Positions 46,851 through 57,331 of a stretch of 64,000 bases of DNA are shown piece after piece (the first letter of the stretch is position 1; each line of letters opens with the position of its first letter). The DNA lies in NCBI RefSeq assembly GCF_029873635.1, contig NC_080422.1, positions 11,625,764 to 11,689,763 on the forward strand. Direction: 5' to 3'. The translations under genes were made by a program, and so were the position numbers. Under the pieces are notes generated by a model. It was given only the letters and a program-made list of their open reading frames with translations. It had not been told where the DNA came from and searched no databases. The DNA is from Malania oleifera. Its lineage: Eukaryota; Streptophyta; Magnoliopsida; Santalales; Ximeniaceae.

Positions 46851-49800
46851 TTGAATTTGCATGACATGTGTTCTAATGCAAATCATTTGTGTGCCATGCA
46901 TATTTTTACTTTGCCTTAGCTACTAATATTCTTGAAAAGTTCATGTCTTGTCGTAGTGCTAAGGTTTTTGGGAATATTTGAAAAATAAAAGTAAAATCAA
47001 GAGAGAGACGTAAGCCTCTATGAGCTTAAACAACTAAGAAGGAGTAAATTGAAAAGGTATATCAAATCTCCTTCTACTTTATTGAAAATTTCATGCAATG
47101 ATTCATACTGCACATTCTTTTATGAATCATGTGAATTTAATTATGATTGCATGCTATCTCATGAGGTGCTCAGAATAGATCCTTGTTAATGCTCATAAGA
47201 TATTAGGATTTTTTTTTTTTTTTTAAAAAAAGGGGGGGTATATTGCTTTAAATGCTTAAATAGTGTGTTATTAAAATTCTAAACTTTTGTATACACTATT
47301 ATCATCCTGAGAACCATAGGAAAGACAAGCCAATATGAAAATTAAAGTGTTATGTTCAATCTATGTTTAATATAAATAAATATCATTATGATTGGCCATT
47401 ATATAATAATATTGGCTGTAGAATGATTTTGGTTAAAAATTCACTTCAAATGGACAATGGTTTTAATTTTTGAAATGATGCTATATGTGTTGTAGTGCAA
47501 ATATTTTAAATATAGCATACTATTTTGTCCATCACACAGCAATGGGGTTTAGGGAATTTATCATAGTACTGTATATCATACAACCCTGAACTCATAATGC
47601 TCTTAAATGTTTAAATTTAAGGAATTCATAGGCTCATCCCCATAATAGAAAATATTGGTTATGCCAAATATTATTAATTGAATATAAAATTCTTTGGCTA
47701 CATAATTGAGGGGGAGCAGCATTTTTAAAACTTCATCCAATATGCAATAAAATGTATTATACGTATCCTATCATGTTTATTGGATAACTTAAGAGATAAA
47801 ATGTGTATATTTTCCTTCACTTTGAGTTCAATTATATTGGATGGATAACTTATTTGACTGATTGCCACTATCTAGTACTTGCCTAATGATTATATCTTCA
47901 TATGGATAGTTTATATTTTATTTGATATATTGATGGAACTACTGAATTGCATGCTTGTTCTGAATGTCTCTTACATGGCTGATGCAGTGATGTGTATTGC
48001 ATGCTGGTAATGGATATAAGTTCTCGCATGCTCAAACTGAATTACTATGATTTTCCTGCTTGAATCTATCAGGTTTTAGTGCATAAGTTTTTGGGAAATT
48101 TCGGCGACATGCTACCGAAATTTCAGAAGACTTTCCCAATGTAGTTAAAGAATATAAATTATGCACTAAGAAGATAATGAGTTAATGCACGCTAAGATAG
48201 TTTTTGAAAGGATGAGTGAATCATAAAAGAATATTTATTTTCATCTTTAGTCATAAGTGCACGCTGAATCGTCCACTAGTGCATGTTGAATTTTAAATGG
48301 TATGTGTTGAATTGAAAAACATGCACAGTTTTCATATTTGTTTCCAAGGATGCTAGATAACTAAATAGGTTGTACATGTAAAATCCAAACCGCTATATAA
48401 ATTGAAGGCATGTACACAATTTTTGTGTGTCTTACGATGAACTAATTCATCGACACCATTTGGTCCTAATCCTTGGATTATGAATTTCACTCTGGACCTT
48501 AAAGGTTGATCATCATGTCATAACATTCAAGTCCATGTAACTGGGCAATTTGCATGACTTAGGGGGAGCTTTATATTCTGCACACACTCATTATAGATTT
48601 TAAGTTGTGTTATTCCTTTTTGAACCCCTATTGCATTACCTTTAAGTATAGTCTTGATTGGCTGTTATGATTTAAACTGAAATGCAATATGTCATGCATA
48701 TATGTGCTAAATGTCTAGTATTTGCTACATGCTGAAATCTTTTGAAAGGATGAATTTTTGATGACTGCTCTTAAACCAACATCATTCTTGAGCCTAATGC
48801 AAATAAGCATACATGAAAATATACAGGAGGAGTTTAAGCCCCACTCTTAGGAAAAATGAATAAAAGCTTAATGTCTATAGTCTATTGCATACTAAGTTTT
48901 GTTATGAAGGATGAACATATGATGGATGTGCTTAAATGAAATTCATCCTTGACTGTAAATGAACTCATGTGTGCGACTATGCGGGGGAGTTTAAGCCCCA
49001 TCCTTGAAAAAGGATTTGAATCACGTGACCCATGGACTCATATTTTCATTGTTTCTACTTTTGAGTTCGAAATTTTCTTGTACCGTGAACATTATATCTT
49101 GTCTCTACTGAATCATTCTTTTATATGGATTGTTCACGGTATGGATGGACACCATGCAAGACCTATTGCTTGATATTTAGCGCTTGTGTGTTTAAGGACA
49201 TTTTACTAGTGAGATTCATTTATCCAGTGAAATCTAAAATCAAAACTTATATTGTTTGGACTTTTAATGAATTTTCACAAATTATATCAGTATAGGTAGC
49301 GAATAGTATCTAAGAACATATTCAAAATTGATAGGGGGAGCATCTTAAGCTAAAATTCTATCTTGTTATGCTCAGCAAATTTTTGGCTTAGATCTGTGTT
49401 AGTTCATTGTGGCATGTGCTTTACTGTAATGTTTTTATTGAATATCATAAATGAAAATATTTTTGATTTGCCACAGTGTTTTTTGTCTTTCCATATGATC
49501 TAGGTTTAATTTGTCTAAATCATTGTGGGATTTATATGGTGGTTTTTTCTTGTTATATTATGGATTGTACTTAAGTGACAAACCAAAAAAACTTTGCTTG
49601 TTTGATCTTTAAATTAAAGTTTCTTTTTCAGCAAGCATCGCCTCTAGTGTTTATTGAAAACCATAAGGAAATATATATTTAAAAAAAAACAAGAATTGAA
49701 CTTATATAGAATATGCCTTATTTCTTGCTTGTGTGCTTAACTGCCTATCATGACTTGTGCTTTCTCTATATTAAAATTTTATGTCATAAAATCTTTTAAA

Positions 49801-50121
49801 GGTGTTGCATTGCATAACTGGCTCATTGATTGTTTATGAAATGCATATGAACTAGTTAGACCACTTTTATGCTCAAACCTACATTTGCTATCATATGTTG
49901 TATGTGTTGAACTCAAATCTTTCACGGGTCTTATAATATGTTTAAATTGCCATGGTTTGTGGATAACCCTAGTTTGATCTTGTTTTTCACGTGCCTTTTA
50001 AATCTTTTATTGACCAGTTATATTGTTTTGTGCTTTATTGCCATATTTTTTCAAGAAAATGTAAGAATAATTTTCTACGCCCAAATCTTATGCGAAAAAG
50101 AGGGAGAGTTTTTATAAGCAA
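46851..50121 (+). other. non-coding interior of U
   Basis: About 3.3 kb, AT-rich, no coding homology seen. It holds repeated PPT-like runs: GAGGGGGAGC (about 47708), AGGGGGAGCT (48561), GCGGGGGAGT (48981) and ATAGGGGGAG (49331). Two of these are followed by TTTAAGCCCCA-type text (48840 and 48990). A T15/A7/G7 homopolymer block lies at 47210-47238. Confidence 0.6.
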
Positions 50122-51998
50122 TGTCATGCCCCGAACTCGCAGATGGGTCCCAGGTGTGAATATAGTAACCTAACCTATCTTTGTATCAGTTAAAACATAC
50201 ATGATACTACATTAAATGAGGGTTCGACCCCGTGGGGTACACGTACACCCTATACACATTCACATGCATATCCATACTCATCAAATACGCAGCGTAAATG
50301 TTATTTCTATACATACATCATACCATACCAGAGTCTATACATAACTAGAAATATACATCCCAAAATACAATACATACTCCGGGTGTCTACAAAACCCAAC
50401 ACTGACAATCCGGTTACAAAACTCGTACCTACACAGGTACCAAACGTAGCTAACAGACACCCACGCTTCCGGACGCTAGGATGCTAGTTTCGGCTACCCG
50501 AAGGACCTGAAAAACATTTGTATATTCGGGGTGAGACACCTCTCGGTAATGAAGAAAGCTGGTTATATCAGTGTGTGGTATACGAGTGTTATTTTACCAT
50601 AAAACATAACACGATACAGTTCCAGTATTTTCATAATTCAGTTCCAGTACATACGATACCAAATTTACAGTCAGTGTTGTCACACTCAAGCACACGATAC
50701 GCTATGATAACCAAAGCCTCACAACGATACCGTTTCCAATACGGTGTCCACTCACACCCATCGGTGACCAGTCGAAATAAACAGGCAGTATTTCACACCC
50801 TCGGATATAAAGCCGAACACTCTCGCCCATGGTAATTAGCCGAGACATGGCGTCAACGTACAGTAATTAACCGCCCCTAGCTAATTCAGCATACGGTAAT
50901 TAGCCGCCCCTAGCTGATTTACAAAACCTGAAACAATTTTGGAACTCATGTCCCTATACTCATCAGTGTACGGTAATTAACCGCCCCTAGCTGTTTTACA
51001 AAACTCTAGAACATTTTACATAGAACATTTCATTCCATACTTATTTGAGAATACAATAAATCATATCATTTTTAGTTCGAGAAATACAGTTTAATACAAA
51101 TACAGGTATGGTCATCTCAATACTACATTTTTATACAACATATAGTTTTCCAACAGAAATAGAGATGATACCCGAAACCCTTAATTTTCCCAAAAATGTA
51201 ACTCGAAAATCCCACATTTTCACTTGATAGATTTTCCCAAATAAGTAGCCAAAACATACATACGATCATAAACTATAGGTTTACCAATTCTGATTTCCAA
51301 AATAACTAATATAAACAGAATCCTCTTACCTTTTCCCAAATACCAAAATACGAACTCTACACCCAAAGTACGAACCGAGTCCCCAAAACCTAAACATCTA
51401 AGAACTATACTTCACTACAATTCTTACTACTATATATATACCGAAACAAAACTTAAATCGGACCCTTACCTCGGTTTTGGGTCAAAACCCAAAAATCCTC
51501 AAAACGAATTTTTGATCCGCTATAAACGTAGTGATTCTCCTCTTGATCCACATGGTAACGTCGGATCGTAGGGTCTGGCAACTGATGCCCTGAAATCCTA
51601 GAGAGAGAGTGAGTGAGGGAGTATCCGAGTTCTAGAGAGAGAGAGAGAGAGAGAGAGGTTTTATCTTTCTTAACCATTAATCAAATGAAATAAGATATTT
51701 ATAACCCTTTGACCCGGCCAGCCTCATGGACAAGATGACATCCACGTCGACAGGCCGCAGAAGGAAGTTCGTTGACGCCAAGGTGGCCTCGTCTACGAGC
51801 CTGAGATTTAAGGATTTCCCAAAATCTCTCGGCATCTCCCCGTCGACGAGCTATTGAATCTTGTTTCCGAGCTAAACAAGAGGCTTCGTGAACGAGCAAA
51901 GAAGCCTTGTCGACGAGCCCTACAAATTTTACCGTTTTAATATTTTCCTTCTCTTTTCTCATTTATTTAATACACTTATCTCGAGTTGAGTTCTTACA
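50122..51998 (-). mobile_element. solo LTR V (gypsy), antisense
   Basis: TGTCATGCCCCG to GAGTTCTTACA, flanked by AGCAA (50117-50121) and AGAAA (51999-52003), a TSD with one mismatch. 1877 bp. On the sense strand it has CGTCGACGAG palindromes in U3, a TTATAAATATC TATA box (about 51695), (GA/CT)n at 51630-51658, donor-like GAGGTAAGGG (51463-51472), a second donor-like AAAGGTAAGAG (about 51328), three TAATTAnCCGCCCCTAGCT repeats (50860-50995), hairpin CGAGA-GGTG-TCTCA (50532-50545), and acceptor-like TTTTTCAGG (about 50506-50514). Confidence 0.82.
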
Positions 51999-52615
51999 AG
52001 AAAAATAAAAATTATTTTTAAAAAAGGGGATTTCTCTTTGCTAAGTATGTTTCTAAATGATCAAAATGTCTTCTACTTAGCTTAACCCTTTTACTGATGA
52101 CAAAATGGGGAGAATGTTTTTTTAGAAAAATGACAATGATCGAAAGGGAAAATTTTAGGGGACAAATATCTCAGCATGCGCCTTAACGCAAAATTAAATG
52201 CATAATTTTATTTGTTGTCTTCTTTCATGAATATGCTTGAGCTATTATTGTTATTTTTACATTATGCATATTCTTATAGGAGCCTTTTCAAGCTATACCC
52301 ATTTTGCTCTAGTGCATTTGTCATCATAAAAAAGGGGGAGATTGTTGGCTTTTTGAGTCTGATACCAGGTTTTGATAATGACAAAATGCAAGTTACTTAT
52401 GTGTGTGTCTAGTGATTGAATATGTTATAATTTAACACTCACCTAAAAGGTCTGAGATGGAAGCTAGATGAAGCTCAAAGAACACAGCATTTGGCATATT
52501 CCATGAAGACGGAAGAGCAAAAGAAGAAGAAGAAGAAGAAGAAGAAGAAGACATGTTTTTATTTGTATATGCATTTTAATTTTTGTATTTTGGATTGTAA
52601 TAACGACATACATGT

Positions 52616-54628
52616 TGTAGCGACCCAGAGAAAATATAGTATTTAAAGAAGGAGAAAAGGAAATAAAAAGGGGGCACAGCAGGCGTTCGTCGACGACGCG
52701 ACATATTAGGCTCGTCGACGAGGGTGCCCTTCGTCGACGAGAAAATACTGAGAGGGGGTTTTGGGTGATTCTGAATTTCGTCAACGAGGAGAGAGTTCGT
52801 CGAAGAGTTTTCTTCATGACCTCATCAACAAGGTGACGTGGCTCGTCGACGAGGGTCAGAGTGTAAATAGTCTTAAACGTGATTTTTCGGCAGATTGTTC
52901 GCGCAGAAACAGTTCCCTCTCTCTCCTCTTCGATTTCTCTCTCTTCTCTCTTAGTTTCTAGGCCAGATTTTCGCTAGTTCGACGATTTGAGGCCACCATG
53001 ACACTTCTGCGAGAGTTCTCTTCAAATCTACGGGAGTGGATTGTCAGTGGGGCTGAGTTGGAAACCATCCCAAATCTAGGGTAAGACTTTTATTTAGTTT
53101 TTGGCCTTCCTCATAGTTATAGAAAACGTAGCACGCGTAGAAATACTAAAGATATATTCTGGGAAATGTCATTTTCAGGGTGTTGAACGGGGAACCCTAC
53201 GGGTGCAGGTTTGTTTTCTTAGGATCTTTTCAGGAACCAGGTAAAGGGATAAACTAAACTAGTTATTTTATGAAAATATATGTACGTTATTACACTATCA
53301 GATTTCAGGAAAATAAATATATTTATATATGCTTTATGTTTGGGAAATACTGCTACAAAAGATGATATGTTTAAATATGTATGAAACTTATTTCGTGTGG
53401 CATGAGTAGAATTTATAATGAAATACTAGTTTTCTGGGAATATGATAAAGATATGGATTTTTATAATGAAAATCGGCGTACCGGTCGAGAATTTTATATG
53501 ATTTTCCGACGTACGAGCCGAGCTATGGATATGTTTTGCCGACGTATAGGCCGAGCTATGGATATGTTTTGTCGACGTATAGGTTGAGCTATGGTAAAAT
53601 ATAAAGTGTCGGCGTACGGGCCGATGATTTTCATGATGTATATAAATGCAAAATGATGTGATGATTAACTTGGCAATTGATAGTACAAAATATCCATGTA
53701 TCACAGTTTGATTATATGCTATATGTTATCAGAACCTAGTTGGTTTGGTCTAGGCTAACACTTGCACGGTACCACTACTATGTGTTCATGATCATCACAA
53801 TATTGTGTTAACGCTACTGTGCAGAGTAGCATGAGGATGGATAGTCGATGTGGTTTTAAGAAGTGTGAGCACCCCTGGTGTATGGACCAGGTCTAGCAGA
53901 CCCATCGAACTTACAGACTATACTTTTGACTTAGCAGTGGTCGCTCAACCATTGTTAGGTCCTGCCTTTGGGCCAAATAGCCTAGTCATGTGGGGGTAAT
54001 ACATGACAATAGCCAGCTAACCTACTAGAATTGTTTTCATATTATTATTATATGAGATGAATTATGTTTATGAAAATCATGTATGTTCTACCATGATATG
54101 AGAGTATATGTTTCCCAGATATGATACAAATAGTTATACTGATATGTTTATGTACGATTTTATATAGAATACGGAAATACTCATGTTGCCACACACTAGT
54201 ATTAGTTTATTTCCCTTACTAAGAGGTGTTTCACCCCTAAATTTCATAAACATTTCAGGAGCCCCAGATAAGAGAGCGGATAAAGCTTCACTATGATAGT
54301 TACGGTTGATCTGCCCTCTTAGAAGGGTATGTATTTTGTGATAGGATCAGATGGATTTTTGTGGGAAGTGACCCTAGGACTCTTTTGGGTGTTTTACATA
54401 TGTAATTACAATGGATATAGTAACTCTGGTATTGTAATGGGTGGTATTGTATATGGTATGATGAGTTACTTATGATTTTATGTTTCCTGCTGCTTAAGGC
54501 TTCTGTGCTATTTTCTAATGTAACCCTGGTACCCACGAGTCTAAGTGGATTATGATCTGCTTGATTTATTATATTGGTTTTATTATAAAAGGAAAAAAAA
54601 TTATATGGAAATTAAGAAGGTCGTTATA
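52616..54628 (+). repeat. 5' LTR of W2
   Basis: TGTAGCGACCC to GGTCGTTATA. CTCGTCGACGAG-type palindromes at 52685-52852, weak TATA (GTGTAAATAG, 52861), CT-rich leader, donor-like TAGGGTAAGAC (53078-53088), three to four units of a repeat of about 45 bp CCGACGTATAGGCCGAGCTA (53470-53625), hairpin GTCATGT..ACATGAC (53985-54007), TAAGA-GGTG-TTTCA (54220-54233), acceptor-like ACATTTCAGG (54250-54259), donor-like AAGGGTATGT (54323-54332). Confidence 0.88.
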
Positions 54629-54630
54629 GT

Positions 54631-54644
54631 TTGGTGTCAGAGCC
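54631..54644 (+). other. primer-binding site of W2
   Basis: TTGGTGTCAGAGCC, the initiator-Met complement with A to G at one position. Confidence 0.85.
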
Positions 54645-54931
54645 TAGGTTGCTAGGTTCTGTAGACTTTAGAATGCAACGGAAACGATACCAAAGTATAA
54701 GAAATGATTTAAGGTTTTGTTTTACAATCTAGAGGTAGTACTTCCATGGTGGTTTTCGTATTTTTCCTCGAGTGATGATTTCAGGAAAATCATAATAAAC
54801 TATTGTCAGGTTATGTTTCTAGAATGTAGGACTGGGGCTAGGAATAAACTGAGGATGTTAAGATAAGAGGCGAGGTTAAGTGGGTAAATTATAAGGATAA
54901 GATTTCTGAGTTACATTTGTTGTTTTTCAGG

Positions 54932-55965
54932 ATGGATCTAGTAGGAGGTAGTGCACATGCGAGAGGTAGTGATGGGGTAGGGCCCTCGAGTGTAGGCAGG
55001 ATTGACTCTAACGCGATATTACGTAGCGTGACTCAATAGGTTATGGCTGAGATCGCTAGGAGCTCTAGGGAGCAGGGTGGTCCGTAGGGTTGGCCATGGA
55101 TACACTATCGAGAAGTTATAAAGATGAATCCTTCGGCATTTTCATGAGGGGCCGATCCTGCAGCCGCTGAGAATTGGATGCAAGAGATCGATAAAGTTTT
55201 GGTTGTGTTGCAGTGTACAGAGGAACAAAGTATCCTCTTTGCCACCTATAAACTGACAGGGGAGGCCGAGAGGTGGTGGATAACTGTGAGACTGCTGGAG
55301 CAACAGAGGATGACGCCGATAGTCATGTCTTGGGATCGGTTTAAAGAGTTATTCTTCGATAGATATTTTCTAGCTACTGTTAGGGAAGCTAAAGCGGAAA
55401 AGTTCTTGAGTCTGAAGCAGGGACAATTATCAGTCCAGCGGTATGTGGCGCGTTTTATTGATCTCTCTCGCTTCGCTCCGTATATTGTTCCTAATGAGGC
55501 AAAAAAGGCGAGGCAGTTTGAGATAGGTTTGAAGCGAGGTATTTTCAAGCAGGTGGTAGTGTTGCGAATTCAAGATTTTACTGAGTTAGTTGATAGAGCA
55601 GCCTTGGCAGAGGTTGGTGAGTGTTTGGACACAGAGGAGCAGGGACAGAAGAAAAGATCTGCATCTTTAGGCTACTAGCAGGGTCCTAAATAGAATCAGT
55701 GGAGGAGAGGAAACCATGGTAGAGGACGGAGGTAGGAGACTGGAGGTCGTGAGGTACATGCAGTGTAGGGACCTCCAGTCTGCCAGACTTGTGGGAGGAG
55801 ACACTGGGGAAAGTGTTGAGCAGGTGGAGCTGTCTGCTACCGCTGCAGTAGGCAGGGTCACATAGTGCGAGACTGCCCTGCACCACTAGATGCAGCTCCT
55901 ACTCCCAAACCATACTGGGGAGGATATCAGGCACCACGTGGGGGCTAGCAGAAGAATGTGGCTCC
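54932..55965 (+). pseudogene. gag of W2
   Basis: MDLVGGSAHARGSDG at 54932, SVTQ*VMAEIARSSREQ with TAG where Q has CAG, then an open run from 55178: NWMQEIDKVLVVLQCTEEQ, TYKLTGEAERWW, FKELFFDRYFLATVREAKAE, YVARFIDLSRFAPYIVPNE, LVDRAALAE. After a stop at about 55676 two knuckles appear: CQTCGRRHWGKC (55779) and CYRCSRQGHIVRDC (55836). The ATG lies one base after the acceptor-like TGTTTTTCAG (54921-54930), the same spacing as in Q. This is the best-preserved gypsy gag in the window. Confidence 0.9.
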
Positions 55966-56007
55966 AACTAGAGTGTTCGCTCTAACGCCGGGTGAGCAAC
56001 CTGTGAC

Positions 56008-56545
56008 ATGGTGACAAGTATGGTTAGCATGTTTTCTTTTAAAGTTATTGCATTATTTGATTTAAGAGCTACACACTCGTTTGTGTCTACGGAGTGCACT
56101 AGACTATATGGGGCAAAAACACAGTTGTTAGACACTAAGTTGTTGGTATCTACACTGACTAGGTTAGTAATGAGATGTAATAGAGTGCTCCGAGGTTTTT
56201 TAGTTAATATTCAGGGAAAAATCATGAATGTCGATTTAATAGTGTTGGATATGCATGGGTTTGATGTGATCTTCGGCATGGATTGGCTAGTAGCTAATTT
56301 TGCCAACATAGAGTGCCATTCATGAGAAGTGATATTCAAACCTCTGGAACGAGCGGAATTCAAGTTCGTAGGGTCGCGAGTGCAATCCCCGCCTCAGCTA
56401 GTTTCAGCTATTCAGGCCAGAAGACTACTATTGAGTGGTTGTCAGGGGTTTGTGGCAGTTGTGAAGGAGATGTCAGGGAATGGATTGAAACTCGCTAGCA
56501 CACCTGCAGTAAAAGAATTTACAAATGTTTTCCCAAATAACACAT
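56008..56545 (+). pseudogene. protease of W2, truncated
   Basis: IALFDLRATHSFVSTEC shows the catalytic Asp but the DSG motif is DLR, so the enzyme would be inactive. VDLIVLDMHGFDVIFGMDWL follows, a TGA at 56324, then a second frame with VKEFTNVFPNN, the link to RT. It stops there at the junction with the inverted LTR piece. Confidence 0.85.
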
Positions 56546-56547
56546 CC

Positions 56548-56920
56548 AGCAGATCATGATCAACCTGAACCCGTGGGTAATAAGGATACAACAGAGATAT
56601 AATACCGAAGCCTAAGCAGCAGAAAACATAATTCATAAAATATCATATACCCATCATCACTCATCACAATACCAGAGTTACTACATCCATTGTATCTATA
56701 TATTCATAATACACAACCCAAAAGAAACCTAGAGTCACCTTTCACAAAATCCATCTGACCCTACCAAAACACTTACCCTTCAAAGAGAGCAAACTAGTTG
56801 TAACTACCTCGGCGGAGTTTTATCCGTTCTCCTATGAGAGGCTCCTGAAATGATCATATAATTAGGGTGAGACATCTCTCAGTAAGGGAAATAAACTAAT
56901 ACTAAGAATGTAGCTGGTAG
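56548..56920 (-). mobile_element. inverted fragment of a W-family LTR
   Basis: Read on the minus strand it matches the last third of the W2 LTR (about 54205-54565) block by block: AATAAACTAATACTA/TAGTATTAGTTTATT, the hairpin TGAGA-GATG-TCTCA (56868-56881), TTTCAGGAGC, GAAGGGTAAGTG (donor-like; here better preserved than in W2), ATGGATGTAGTAACTCTGGT, CTGCTGCTTAGG. Both ends are truncated and no TSD is seen. Confidence 0.85.
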
Positions 56921-57331
56921 ATTACATATCCAGTCCCTAAACCTTTATTAGATTGCACGTTGCCCCAAAATTTTAATTTATGGCATCTAACTTCCCAAAC
57001 TTTTCAAAAAAATATGATTAAATATCATCCACATAATGAGGATAAGTTATAATATAGGGAATATGTTCCTCTATGTTTATATGTTTATCTTTTAGATGTG
57101 AAATACATGGCAAATATGTCTAACTTCTCAAACACTCAATATTAATAAATATGAAAACTATTGCCATATGTTCCACATCCAAAAAATAAACACATGAACC
57201 TACAGTAGATATTATTAGGTAGAATGGGTCTACCACGTCATTCGCAAACTAACCCAACTCAATAAGGTGGTAACAACTTATACATTTGACCATATAAGTA
57301 AAATATAATGAACTTTTTATCCGAAACATGT
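56921..57331. other. unassigned spacer, right edge of the nest
   Basis: AT-rich, no coding potential seen. CCAGTCCCTAAACCTTTATT (56940) resembles the ends of some plant MITEs but no matching inverted terminus was found. Confidence 0.4.

Larger units (their letters stand above)
46189..52615 (+). mobile_element. non-autonomous copia U
   Basis: LTRs start TGTTGGCTTTTTGAGTC at 46189 and 52343. The 5' LTR (46189-46581) is short because of an internal deletion. A perfect primer site, TTGGTATCAGAGCCC, is at 46586-46600. The interior has only a decayed gag N-terminus (46617-46850) and long non-coding DNA, split by solo LTR V (50122-51998). The purine tract AAAAAAGGGGGAGAT at 52328-52342 precedes the 3' LTR, which is cut at 52615 by W2. 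Left flank GTTTT (46184-46188); the right flank is lost. Confidence 0.85.
52616..56545 (+). mobile_element. gypsy element W2, truncated
   Basis: 5' LTR 52616-54628, primer site 54631-54644, gag from 54932, and protease to about 56545, where it joins an inverted LTR fragment. RT, RNase H, integrase and 3' LTR are missing. It inserted into the 3' LTR of U after CATGT (52611-52615). The LTR is related to W'. Confidence 0.85.

Noticed and set aside
51453-51677. Ser/Leu-rich minus frame
   Set aside because: Comes from the (GA)n run and leader of solo LTR V.
52464-52817. 117-codon minus frame spanning U LTR and W2 LTR
   Set aside because: Crosses an insertion junction and a GAA repeat; a chance frame.
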